Source of the DNA: Polyangiaceae bacterium | GTDB taxonomy: Bacteria; Myxococcota_A; Polyangia; Polyangiales; Polyangiaceae | Reading direction: 5' to 3' | Assembly: GCA_025453595.1 (NCBI GenBank) | Contig: JALOQB010000016.1 | Span: 1 to 36,055 of the forward strand | Length of the DNA stretch: 36,055 nucleotides | Part shown: positions 17,371 to 24,910 of the stretch, piece by piece | How the letters are laid out: every line of letters starts with the position of its first letter | Numbering within the stretch: the first letter of the stretch is position 1 | Notes under the pieces: model-generated | The model's input: the letters and a program-made list of their open reading frames with translations, nothing else | Told to the model about the DNA's origin: nothing | The model's database searches: none | Made by a program: the position numbers and the translations under genes

Positions 17371-19653
17371 TCAACCCTGCCAGCGCCGTAGCCGCAGCGA
17401 GTTGAGCAGCACCGAGACGCTGGAGAGGGACATCGCCGCGCTCGCCAGCACCGGCGAGAGCTGCAAGCCCAGCCAGGGGTAGAGCAGCCCGGCCGCCACC
17501 GGGATGCCCACCACGTTGTACACGAAGGCCCAGAACAGGTTTTGCCGGATCACCCGCAGCGTGCGGCGCCCGAGCCCCAGCGCGGTCGGTAGCGAGCCGA
17601 CGCCCCCGCGGAGCAGGGTGATGTCGGCGCTGGCGGCAGCGATGTCGCTGCCCGTGCCCATGGCGACGCCCACGTCCGCTGCGACCAGCGCCGGGGCGTC
17701 GTTGACGCCGTCGCCCACCATCGCCACGCGTCGCCCTCGCGCCTGCTCGGCCCGCACCACCTCGGCCTTCTGCTCGGGCCGCACCTCGGCGATGACCCGG
17801 GGGATGCCAAGCTCCGCGGCGATGGCCCGCGCCGTTCCCTCCCGGTCACCGCTCACCATGGCCACCTCTAGGCCCGCCGCCCGCAGCCTGGCCACCGCCT
17901 CGCGCGCCCCGGGAGCCGGACGATCCGCCACCGCCACCAGCCCTACCAGGCGCCCCTGCCTCGCCACCATCACCGGCGTCTGCCCTTGTCCAGCTAGGGC
18001 GCTGGCTTCGTCCTCCAGCGTCGTCACGTCGACGCCGCTCTCGCTCAGCCACCGCGCCGTGCCGACCTGCACCCGGGCGCCATCGATCTGCGCCTCGACC
18101 CCAGCCCCCGTCGCCGACAGGAACGCCCCGGGAGCGCCAGGTGCGATGCCTCGGGCCCGGGCGCCTTCGACCAGAGCGCGCCCCACCGGGTGCTCGCTGC
18201 GCTGTTCGGCCGCCGCGACCCAGCCCAGCAGCGTGCCCTCGTCGACCCCATCCACGGGGGAGACGACCGTCAGCGCAGGATGCCCGGTGGTGAGCGTCCC
18301 GGTCTTGTCGACGAGCACAGTGTCCACCTGGCTGGCCGCCTCCAGCGCCGTCCCGCCCTTGAACAGCACACCAAGCTCGGCGCCGCGCCCCGTGCCGACC
18401 GCCACCGCTGCGGGCGTCGCCAGCCCGAGCGCGCAGGGGCAAGCGATCACCAGCACGGCCACGAACCGCTCCAGTGCCGCGGCGAGCCCGGCGCTCGTAG
18501 GGTCGAGTGCAAACCAGGCGAGGAACGCGAGCAACGCCAGCAGCAGCACCACCGGGACGAACACGGCGCTCACCCGATCGGCCAGCCGCGCTACGGGGGC
18601 CTTCGAGCCCTGCGCCTGCTCGACCGCCTCGATGATCCGGGCCAGCGCGGTGTCGCGGCCGATCGCCCCAACACGCACCACCAGCGCCCCCGTCTGGTTG
18701 AGCGTCCCGCCCGAGACCTGAGCGCCGGGGGCTCGGTCGACGGGCAGGCTCTCTCCCGTCAACATCGATTCATCGAGCGCCGAGGTTCCTTCGAGGATCT
18801 CTCCATCGGTCGGGACACGCTCGCCTGGACGCACGATCAGCCGGTCGCCTACGCGCAGATCGGCGATGGGGACGTCGCGCTCGTGGCCGCTTTCCGCGTC
18901 GAGTCGGTGCCCCACGGCGGGCTGCAGCGCGACCAGGCCCCGCACCGCGTCCGAGAGCCGGTGCCGGGCCCGGGCCTCGAGCACCTTGCCCAGCAGCACG
19001 AAGCCGACGATGGCCACGCTGGCCTCGAAGTAGAGGTGAGGCTGTGCTCCATGCTGAGCGTGGGCAAAGAGCCACGGCGCTACCAGGGCCACGGTCGAGT
19101 AGAGCCAGGCGGCACCCACCCCCAGCGACACCAGCGTGTTCATGTCGGCCGTGTGGTGGCGCAGCGCCTTGAGCGCGCGGCCAAAGAAGGCCCGCCCGGG
19201 CCCGAAGACCACGGGCGTCGCCAGGGCGAACTGGAGCCAGCGCCCCAGCAGCCCGTCCGAGCCAGGGATGGCCCCGTGGCTCATGGCCAGCACCAACAAC
19301 GGCACGCCCAGCGCCGCCGACACCAGCAGATCGCGCCGGAGCGTGCGCCCCTCGGCGTCTTCGCTCTCCTCCCGCGGGGTGGTGCCCGGGCCGGCCTGCG
19401 TCGGGACCTCGGCCAACGCAGCGGCCTCCCGGGGAGCGGGAACCTCGTAGCCTGCGTCGGCGACGGCCGCCGCCATGGCCTCGCGGGTCGCCCGCATCGG
19501 ATCGAAGAGCACGCGGGCCTGCCCGGTGATCAGGTTCACCTCGGCGTTGAACACTCCATCTACACCCGTGAGCGCTTGCTCGACATGGCGGACGCAGGAG
19601 GCGCAGGTCATCCCCTCCACGGGGAGGTCGAGGGACATGGAGTCTGGGGGCAT
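17371..19653 (-). CDS. copA: Cu(I)-exporting P1B-type ATPase
   Basis: 760 residues from ATG 19653, with GGAG eight bases upstream. An N-terminal HMA domain has GMTCASC (Cys17/Cys20). The ATPase core shows the actuator TGES loop, the ion-path motif ACPCALG near 405, the phosphorylation site DKTGTLT near 449, EHPVGRAL in the nucleotide domain and GDGVNDAPAL near 646. YNVVGIPVAAG and MSLSSVSVLLNSLRL in the last two membrane segments are the P1B-1 signature for Cu(I)/Ag(I). It pumps cytoplasmic Cu(I) into the periplasm, where the Cus system and the oxidases encoded nearby would take over. It is divergent from the CopZ-like gene, and the shared 222-bp gap carries two copies of an ECF-type promoter element. 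Confidence 0.95.
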   Translation of the reverse strand: MPPDSMSLDLPVEGMTCASCVRHVEQALTGVDGVFNAEVNLITGQARVLFDPMRATREAMAAAVADAGYEVPAPREAAALAEVPTQAGPGTTPREESEDAEGRTLRRDLLVSAALGVPLLVLAMSHGAIPGSDGLLGRWLQFALATPVVFGPGRAFFGRALKALRHHTADMNTLVSLGVGAAWLYSTVALVAPWLFAHAQHGAQPHLYFEASVAIVGFVLLGKVLEARARHRLSDAVRGLVALQPAVGHRLDAESGHERDVPIADLRVGDRLIVRPGERVPTDGEILEGTSALDESMLTGESLPVDRAPGAQVSGGTLNQTGALVVRVGAIGRDTALARIIEAVEQAQGSKAPVARLADRVSAVFVPVVLLLALLAFLAWFALDPTSAGLAAALERFVAVLVIACPCALGLATPAAVAVGTGRGAELGVLFKGGTALEAASQVDTVLVDKTGTLTTGHPALTVVSPVDGVDEGTLLGWVAAAEQRSEHPVGRALVEGARARGIAPGAPGAFLSATGAGVEAQIDGARVQVGTARWLSESGVDVTTLEDEASALAGQGQTPVMVARQGRLVGLVAVADRPAPGAREAVARLRAAGLEVAMVSGDREGTARAIAAELGIPRVIAEVRPEQKAEVVRAEQARGRRVAMVGDGVNDAPALVAADVGVAMGTGSDIAAASADITLLRGGVGSLPTALGLGRRTLRVIRQNLFWAFVYNVVGIPVAAGLLYPWLGLQLSPVLASAAMSLSSVSVLLNSLRLRRWQG

Positions 19654-19712
19654 GGCAATCTCCGGGGGGCTGACGCGGTCTCCGCCAGCGGCGAGTCGAG
19701 GGGTTGCCTAGG

Positions 19713-19748
19713 CAGACGCACCACCCTGCCGGGGATTACACCTCTGCC
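19713..19748 (-). promoter_or_regulatory. ECF-type promoter of copA
   Basis: On the minus strand, GGCAGAGGTGTAAT (complement of 19735-19748) is followed after 15 bases by GCGTCTGC. This matches the plus-strand element before the CopZ-like gene in both boxes and in spacing, about 60 bp before the copA start. The spacing fits a -35/-10 pair for an ECF sigma factor. Confidence 0.6.
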
Positions 19749-19799
19749 TCTGCGGCCGCTCCGAGCTGCCTCTGGACGCGGAGAAGAAGGAATGCGCGC

Positions 19800-19836
19800 G
19801 GCAGAGGTGTAATGCCCTCGGTCGCCGTGCGTCTGC
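19800..19836 (+). promoter_or_regulatory. ECF-type promoter of the CopZ-like gene
   Basis: GGCAGAGGTGTAAT (19800-19813), then 15 bases, then GCGTCTGC, about 40 bp before ATG 19876. It is a second copy of the copA promoter element. With the copA copy it creates a 14-bp inverted repeat spaced by 51 bp. The CorE-like sigma factor encoded at 21045-21581 is the candidate reader. Confidence 0.6.
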
Positions 19837-19875
19837 GGTGCATCGGGAACGAACCCGACCCCAAGGAGACAGCCC

Positions 19876-20103
19876 ATGACCGGCAACACAAGCGAGTTTT
19901 TGGTGGCAGGCATGACCTGCCAGGCCTGCGTGCGGCGCGTCCAGCGCGCCATCGAGGGGCTCGATGGCGTGCGCAGCGTTCAGATCGATCTGGCAAGCGG
20001 CCGCGTCACGGTCGAGCACGAACCGGCGCGCCAGCTCGAAGGGGTGGCCCAGGCCATCCAGCGGAGCGGGTACCGGATGGTCGGCACGGGAACTGCATCG
20101 TGA
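19876..20103 (+). CDS. copZ: CopZ-like copper chaperone (HMA domain)
   Basis: 75 residues, a single heavy-metal-associated domain with the Cu(I)-binding motif GMTCQAC (Cys15/Cys18) and the usual beta-alpha-beta-beta-alpha-beta order ending in AIQRSGYRM. It has no signal peptide, so it acts in the cytoplasm and probably delivers Cu(I) to CopA. CAAGGAGAC is a good ribosome binding site before ATG 19876. It is divergently arranged with copA and shares with it a duplicated promoter element, which supports joint copper induction. A lipoprotein gene follows after 8 bp and is probably cotranscribed. Confidence 0.9.
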   Translation: MTGNTSEFLVAGMTCQACVRRVQRAIEGLDGVRSVQIDLASGRVTVEHEPARQLEGVAQAIQRSGYRMVGTGTAS

Positions 20104-20111
20104 GGCCCGCC

Positions 20112-21035
20112 ATGAGGTTGTTCTCGATGTTTCTTGCCGCGGTTTTCCCGGCGCTTTTGCTGGCTTGCAAGACCAATTCATCGGCTCCTGACCCCCACGC
20201 GGACCACGGCAACTCCGCGAGCAGCCAGGCCCCCCACGTCGGCCATGTCGCCCCAACAAGCGCCGACCCACACGCAGCCCACGGGGATGCCCACGCAGGC
20301 CACACGATGCCCTCCGCTTCTGCGGCGGTGCAGGGGTACACGATGCGGGTCGAGCCCGATGGTGCCGTGACCGCGGGGGCCACGGGCACCCTGAACATCC
20401 GCCTCCAGGACGGCAGCGGAAGGCCCGTTGAGAGGCTCCAGGTGGTGCATGAGAAGAAACTGCATTTCCTGATTCTCTCGCGGGATCTGGCCTTCTTTGC
20501 CCACGAGCACCCGCAGCAGCAGCCAGGAGGGTTGCAGACCCTGGCCTTCTCCTTCCCGCGGCCTGGTGACTACGTGCTCTTCGGCGATTACACGCCGGAG
20601 GGGGGCCCCCAGGTGGTGTCCTCGGCGCGCCTGACGGTCCCCGGGGTGAGCACGATGAAGGAGCCCCAGTTGAAGCCCGATGACCTGGCCCACGCCAGGC
20701 GATTCGGCGCCTTCGAGGTCAAGCTCGACCAGAAGGTCAACGGAGAGGAATCGGTCCTCACCTTCTCGTTGACCAGGGGAGGCAAGCCGGTGGTCGATCT
20801 CCAGCCTTACCTGGGCGCCCTGGGGCACCTGGTCCTGGTGGATCCGGGCGCGAGCAAGCTGCTCCACAGCCACCCGCTCGGGGCCGGAGAGCCCGGCAAG
20901 GTGTCCTTTCACACGGCCTTCCCGGCGCCGGGGCTCTACAAGCTCTGGGCCGAGTTTCGCCCCGAGGGGCAACCCTTGCGCGTCGATTTCGTGATCGAAT
21001 CCACCGGTGCAGGAGGCAAGCCTCACGCGCACTGA
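20112..21035 (+). CDS. His-rich lipoprotein with two YtkA-like beta-sandwich repeats
   Basis: 307 residues from ATG 20112, with GAGG upstream. The signal peptide ends in lipobox LLAC (Cys19), and a His-rich linker follows (DPHADHG, HVGHV, DPHAAHGDAHAGH). Two similar beta-sandwich units follow. The first has HEKKLHFLILSRDLAFFAHE then FPRPGDYVLFGDYTPEG; the second has GALGHLVLVDPGASKLLHSHP then FPAPGLYKLWAEFRPEG. Proteins with this HxxxLHxxxxSxDLxxFxHxHP pattern recur beside copper resistance genes, but I know no proven activity. It ends in KPHAH. It is cotranscribed with the CopZ-like gene. Periplasmic copper binding is inferred from the His clusters and location. Confidence 0.75.
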   Translation: MRLFSMFLAAVFPALLLACKTNSSAPDPHADHGNSASSQAPHVGHVAPTSADPHAAHGDAHAGHTMPSASAAVQGYTMRVEPDGAVTAGATGTLNIRLQDGSGRPVERLQVVHEKKLHFLILSRDLAFFAHEHPQQQPGGLQTLAFSFPRPGDYVLFGDYTPEGGPQVVSSARLTVPGVSTMKEPQLKPDDLAHARRFGAFEVKLDQKVNGEESVLTFSLTRGGKPVVDLQPYLGALGHLVLVDPGASKLLHSHPLGAGEPGKVSFHTAFPAPGLYKLWAEFRPEGQPLRVDFVIESTGAGGKPHAH

Positions 21036-21044
21036 CCGCCGCGG

Positions 21045-21581
21045 TCACGCCCCGCAAGTGCAATCGCGGCACCCGTCGTCCGAGCAGTCGCCGCACGCCA
21101 CCTCCACCCTGCGCCGCAGCGCCTCGCGGGCGCGGTGGACCCGCACGCCTGCGTTGGAGGCAGAGATCCCCACCGCAGAGGCGAACTCCTTGACCGGAAC
21201 GCCCCCCAGCTCAACCTGCTCCAGCACCTCGCTGTACTCCGGCTTCAGCTCCCCGAGCAGCCTGTGGGCGCACTGGCAGACGCGCTCGACGCTGGGCATC
21301 GAGGTGTCGGCGGTCGTCTCGGCTTCGCGCGCCAGCTCCTCGGCGAGCCTGGCGTGGGCCTGGGTGCGTCGCCAGTGGTCGATGATGGTGTTGCGAAGCA
21401 GGCGGAAGAACCAGGCCTCTGCGGAGGTTTCTGCGCGAACCTCGTGGAGGTGAAGCACGGCGCGCGCGAAGGCCTCCTGGAGCAGATCCTCGGCGAGGGC
21501 TGGCTCGCGGACGCGCCCGAGCAGGAAGGAGAGGAACCTGTCTCGCTGCGCTGCCAGAGCCTGGAGTCTGTCGTCGGCCAT
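21045..21581 (-). CDS. CorE-like (ECF44-type) metal-sensing sigma factor
   Basis: 178 residues from ATG 21581, with GGGAGGAA six bases upstream. Region sigma-2 spans about 10-75 (EDLLQEAFARAVLHLHEVRA, LLRNTIIDHWRR) and sigma-4 about 108-160 (LKPEYSEVLEQVELGGVPV, then the helix-turn-helix ISASNAGVRVHRAREALRRR). Two Cys-rich features mark it as CorE-like: C102-x-C104 between the domains and a C-terminal tail with Cys163, 166, 171, 174 and 176. In Myxococcus xanthus, CorE senses copper directly through such Cys residues without an anti-sigma factor. No anti-sigma gene is seen here. It is the last gene of the multicopper-oxidase operon. The frame extends upstream to 21890, but that part overlaps the preceding gene and is rejected. 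Cu versus Zn/Cd specificity cannot be told. Confidence 0.88.
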   Translation of the reverse strand: MADDRLQALAAQRDRFLSFLLGRVREPALAEDLLQEAFARAVLHLHEVRAETSAEAWFFRLLRNTIIDHWRRTQAHARLAEELAREAETTADTSMPSVERVCQCAHRLLGELKPEYSEVLEQVELGGVPVKEFASAVGISASNAGVRVHRAREALRRRVEVACGDCSDDGCRDCTCGA

Positions 21582-21627
21582 TGGTTCCTCCCTGTTCGTC
21601 TGGTGGTTCTCCCCGGTGCTCGGGCTC

Positions 21628-22419
21628 TCAGGTCGGGGCCCCCGCATCGAGCCAGGCGTGAAGCCCGGATACATCGAAGCCGAGGTGTTCGAGGCCCGGC
21701 ACGATGAGATCGCGGAGCCCGGCCCCGAGCGCCTGCTCGACCAGCAGGGCCGAGGGGGCGCCCTGCTCAACGACGCGCGGATTCGTCGGGTAGGCGCGGG
21801 GCGTCTGCCGCCACATCCGCAGGTTGGCCTGGGCCACGTCGAGCAGCCACGGTTGCAGCTCGCTCCGGAGCTGCGCGGTGGCCGAGGCAAGGTACGCCCA
21901 GCCGATGCGGGCGTGGTCGATCTCGTCGGAGAGCAGCTCGCGTACGGCAGCCTGCGTCACCGGGCCCTGAGCGGCGGCGAGCGAGGCTTCCAGAAACGCG
22001 CTGGCGAAGGTCTCGTTCATCACGCAATGCCCCAGGACATGCAGCGACGGCAAGAGCCGTTCGGGAGCCCCCGGGTGCTGGGGAACGGCATGCAGCAGCG
22101 GCTCGGGTGGCTCGACCTCAGCCCCCTTGAGGCGCGAGGCGACCAGCAGGCAGAGCTGGTGGTGGCGGTGCTCGTCGTCGATGCCACGCTCCGCCAGCGC
22201 GACCAGCAGCGGGTCAGCGCGCAGCACGCGCAGGTCTGCCGCGATGACCTCGAACGAGGTGGCCACGCGCAGCTCGGACGCTGCTCGCGCTTGCCAGATG
22301 TCCACCAGCTCGCCGCGCTCTTCGTCGGCCAGCGCCTCGATCGAGGCATCTGTGGCGGGCAAGGGTCGGCTCGTCAACCGCCCTCCCCAGCGTCCGTGCT
22401 CGGAGATGGCCATGGTCAC
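21628..22419 (-). CDS. Ferritin-like di-iron domain protein
   Basis: 263 residues. The start is GTG 22419, overlapping the upstream stop (GTGA); ATG 22413 is an alternative. A four-helix ferritin-like fold is indicated by the ligand pattern: a Glu in RAASELRVATSFEV, Glu/His in DDEHRHHQL, a Glu in NETFASAF and Glu/His in SDEIDHARIGW, followed by C-terminal helices. No signal peptide is visible, so it is probably cytoplasmic. Members of this broad group include storage proteins, oxygenases and uncharacterised myxobacterial proteins; I cannot choose. Its place between lipoprotein and sigma genes in a copper operon suggests protection against iron or oxidative stress during copper exposure, or a metal-dependent oxygenase role. 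Confidence 0.75.
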   Translation of the reverse strand: MTMAISEHGRWGGRLTSRPLPATDASIEALADEERGELVDIWQARAASELRVATSFEVIAADLRVLRADPLLVALAERGIDDEHRHHQLCLLVASRLKGAEVEPPEPLLHAVPQHPGAPERLLPSLHVLGHCVMNETFASAFLEASLAAAQGPVTQAAVRELLSDEIDHARIGWAYLASATAQLRSELQPWLLDVAQANLRMWRQTPRAYPTNPRVVEQGAPSALLVEQALGAGLRDLIVPGLEHLGFDVSGLHAWLDAGAPT

Positions 22420-22928
22420 TTGGTGGGCTGCCAGCCACCGCTGCCGTGCCCTTTGCCCCCGGCCCCGGCCTGCGCGGCGCCAGCGGCGCCAGCCTCGCCG
22501 GTCTCTCCAGCGGCCCCTGCCATGGCCCCTGCCGCTCCAGCAGTTTCGCTGGCGCCAGCCTGGCCTCCGTTGCTCTGTGCTCCGGCGCCGGCATCCCCGT
22601 TTCCTGCGGTTCCTCCGGATTCGCCCGTTCCGGCAGCGCCAGCGGCCTCGCCTCCCTCGCCCGCCGCGCCTCCCTCGCCTGCCGCGCCTCCCTCGCCGGA
22701 AGCGCCTCCTTGCCCTGCGCTTCCGCTATCGCCGCCTTGCCCAGCTCTGCCTGCTCCGCTGCCTTGCTGCCCTGCGCTTCCTGAGTCCCCGGCGCTCCCG
22801 GCGGACTGGCTGGCGCCGGCGCTGCCCCCGGCGGAGGACTGGGTGCTGCTGGTGTCGACGGCCTGCTCGGCGCACGCGGCGAGCGAGGCTCCAGCGACGA
22901 CGATGGCGAAGAAAAGTCTCGATGTCAT
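22416..22928 (-). CDS. Gly/Ala-rich low-complexity lipoprotein
   Basis: 170 residues from ATG 22928. The signal peptide ends in SLAAC (Cys19). Nearly the whole mature part is Gly, Ala, Ser, Glu and Gln in irregular repeats (GEGGAAGEGGAAGEGG), ending KGHGSGGWQPTK. No folded domain is seen. Such linkers are common in Polyangia lipoproteins, but here the linker is the entire protein. It begins 3 bp after the multicopper oxidase stop and overlaps the ferritin-like gene by 4 bp, so it is translated as part of the operon. A flexible surface or periplasmic tether is possible; no function can be assigned. Confidence 0.65.
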   Translation of the reverse strand: MTSRLFFAIVVAGASLAACAEQAVDTSSTQSSAGGSAGASQSAGSAGDSGSAGQQGSGAGRAGQGGDSGSAGQGGASGEGGAAGEGGAAGEGGEAAGAAGTGESGGTAGNGDAGAGAQSNGGQAGASETAGAAGAMAGAAGETGEAGAAGAAQAGAGGKGHGSGGWQPTK

Positions 22929-22931
22929 GGC

Positions 22932-24368
22932 TCACTCCACATGGATTTCGCCCATCATGCCGTGCTCGGCGTGTTCGAGGATGTGGCAGTGGTACATCCA
23001 CATGCCAGGCTCATCGAAGCGGGCGACCAGCTTCAGCGAGCTCTTCATCGGGACGATGATCGTGTCTTTGTTGAGCAGGGCGTCGGCCGGCTCGGGCTGC
23101 CCGTTCCGGGCGAGGATCTGGAAGAAGAAGCCGTGGAGGTGGAAGGGGTGGTCCATCTCGCTCTTGTTGTTCACCTCGAAGACGCGCGTGCTGCCGAGGG
23201 GGGCCATGAGCGAGGGCACGTCGGGGAAGACCGCGTCGTTGATGGTGAAGACGACCCCGTCGGGCATGACTTTTTCGTCGAGATTGAGCGAGAAATCAGC
23301 CGGCCCATCGGGGAGGCGCTCGGGCGCCGGGCCCGCCGCGGGCAGGGGCAACGTGCGGCCCACGGGTTCTTGCTCGACCGAGAAGGTGGCGACCTTGAGC
23401 GGCGGGTTCTTGCCTGAATCGTGGCCTCGCTCGTAGGGCTCGCTGGTCAGCTCGAGCGTGCCGGGTGAGGCAGGCATCCGCACGAGCAGATCGTAGCGTT
23501 CCCCTGGGGACATGAGCACCTGCTCGGCGTCGTGGGGGCCAGGGATCAGCCCCCCGTCGGTGCCGATGACGCGGAAGCTTGCCCCGGCCAGCTTCAGGTT
23601 GAAAAACCGGCCGTTGGCGGTGTTGACCAGCCGCAGCCGCACCAGGGCACCGGGGCGGAACCGGAGCGTCGGTGTCTGTTTACCGTTGACCAGGATGGTG
23701 TTGCCTTCGCGCCCCATCATCCGAGCCTCGTCGTCGAGGTACTCGGCCAGCGACCCGTCGGCCTTGAGCCGCACGTCGTCGAGCACAAGGACTCGTTCGT
23801 CGTCGGCCTCGGGCTCGGCCTGGCCCCGCACCCGGATCGTGCCGTAAAGCCCCTTCTGGACCTGGATGTCCGAGCGCATGTGAGGGTGAAACCAGAAGAG
23901 CCCGGCGTCCTTCAGGGTGAACTCGTAGGTGAAGCTTGCCCCCGGCTCGATGGGCTGCTGCATGGCCAGGGTGCCGTCCATGGCCGCCGGCAACCGGATG
24001 CCGTGCCAGTGGATGGTGGTGGGCTCGGGCAGCTTGTTGGTGAACTTGACCGTGAGCCGGTCGCCCACCTTGGCCTCGATCAGAGGCCCAGGGACCGTGC
24101 CGTTGTAGGTCCAGACCTTGGTGGGGGGAGAGGCCCCGTAGGTCACCTCACTCTCGCGAGCTTCGAGCGAGAGCGAGAAGGCGTCGGGGCTCGGGTCCTC
24201 GTCCTGCACGGGCAGCAGGGCGGTCCCGTCGTCGAGCGAGGTCTTCGCGGGAGGAGTGCTGGCGGCCTCCGGAGCAGGCTCGTCGCTCGTGCTGCAGGCG
24301 CCAGCCAGCAGCGCTAGCAGCGCGATCCCGGACAGATGCAAGAGGAAAGACGGTTTGGCGGGCATCAT
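22932..24368 (-). CDS. Multicopper oxidase, lipid-anchored
   Basis: 478 residues from ATG 24368, overlapping the previous stop (ATGA). The lipobox is LAGAC (Cys25). All four copper motifs are present: HWHGIRLP near 116, WFHPHMRSD near 159, HPFHLHGFFFQ near 406 and MYHCHILEHAEHGMMGEI near 459, giving type 1 and trinuclear type 2/3 sites with a Met axial ligand. This is a laccase/CueO-type enzyme that would oxidise Cu(I) or organic substrates at the expense of O2 in the periplasm. It lacks the long Met-rich insert of E. coli CueO. It shares the operon with a second multicopper oxidase of a different type, so the two may have different substrates. Confidence 0.92.
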   Translation of the reverse strand: MMPAKPSFLLHLSGIALLALLAGACSTSDEPAPEAASTPPAKTSLDDGTALLPVQDEDPSPDAFSLSLEARESEVTYGASPPTKVWTYNGTVPGPLIEAKVGDRLTVKFTNKLPEPTTIHWHGIRLPAAMDGTLAMQQPIEPGASFTYEFTLKDAGLFWFHPHMRSDIQVQKGLYGTIRVRGQAEPEADDERVLVLDDVRLKADGSLAEYLDDEARMMGREGNTILVNGKQTPTLRFRPGALVRLRLVNTANGRFFNLKLAGASFRVIGTDGGLIPGPHDAEQVLMSPGERYDLLVRMPASPGTLELTSEPYERGHDSGKNPPLKVATFSVEQEPVGRTLPLPAAGPAPERLPDGPADFSLNLDEKVMPDGVVFTINDAVFPDVPSLMAPLGSTRVFEVNNKSEMDHPFHLHGFFFQILARNGQPEPADALLNKDTIIVPMKSSLKLVARFDEPGMWMYHCHILEHAEHGMMGEIHVE

Positions 24369-24865
24369 TGCTTGGGGTTGAGAGATTTTTCGTTGGAATA
24401 GTCCGAGTAGGCGTCACCCTTCTTGCAGCGCAGCCGGTAGGTGTACGTCATGTCCATCATGGCGGACGTGTCGTGCTTGTTGTCGGCTTCGCCTGGCACG
24501 GTGAAGACCATCGCGTAAGGGTCGGTGTCGGTCTTGCGCTCGCCCTCGATGGTGTCGCAGTCGGCCTGCTTGTTGATCCACATGACGTGGAGCGCGCCCT
24601 GCATGGGCATGACCATGTCGATCTGTGGGGCCTGGAGCGCCGCAGACGCGTTCCCCGAGCCCCCGGCACCCGCACTCCCCACGCCAGCCGCGCCGCTGCC
24701 CCCGGTCGCCCCTCCGGCGCCTGCCCCGGCCGCCCCGGCCGCGCCAGAAGAGCCAGCGCTGTGGACGGCATGCGGGTCGGTGCTGCTCCCGTCATGCTCG
24801 GAATTCGAACACCCGATGAAGGCCATCAGGGCCACTACGCCTGCCAGAAGAAACCTCTTGCTCAT
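24365..24865 (-). CDS. Lipoprotein with Fn3-like domain
   Basis: About 166 residues from ATG 24865 (MSKRF), chosen because GGAG lies eight bases upstream; an ATG four codons earlier at 24877 is also in frame. The lipobox is FIGC (Cys19). After a His-containing start (DPHAVHSAG) and a Gly/Ala linker (about 30-75), the rest resembles a fibronectin type III fold: APQIDMVMPMQGALHVMW, then DMTYTYRLRCKKGDAYSDYS near the end. MVMPMQ and SAMMDMTY add Met residues. It is an exported protein of unknown role, coupled to the downstream multicopper oxidase by a 4-bp overlap. It could help hold copper or interact with the oxidase. Confidence 0.72.
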   Translation of the reverse strand: MSKRFLLAGVVALMAFIGCSNSEHDGSSTDPHAVHSAGSSGAAGAAGAGAGGATGGSGAAGVGSAGAGGSGNASAALQAPQIDMVMPMQGALHVMWINKQADCDTIEGERKTDTDPYAMVFTVPGEADNKHDTSAMMDMTYTYRLRCKKGDAYSDYSNEKSLNPKQ

Positions 24866-24910
24866 GTGCATCTCCATCTTTCTCTCTACGAACGAACCCT
24901 GCGCCTCGTT

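Noticed and set aside
20367-20383. GTGACC-GCGGG-GGCCAC
   Set aside because: Inside coding sequence for AVTAGATG, with a mismatch in the second half; probably codon-driven.
21032-21048. CTGACC-GCCGC-GGTCAC, one base from the palindrome
   Set aside because: It lies across the ends of two converging genes, not upstream of any; more likely chance or part of a terminator-like structure.
22416-22928. Repeated GGAAGEGG-coding DNA as a tandem repeat or CRISPR-like array
   Set aside because: The repeats are imperfect and explained by a low-complexity coding sequence; no CRISPR repeat-spacer pattern exists in the window.
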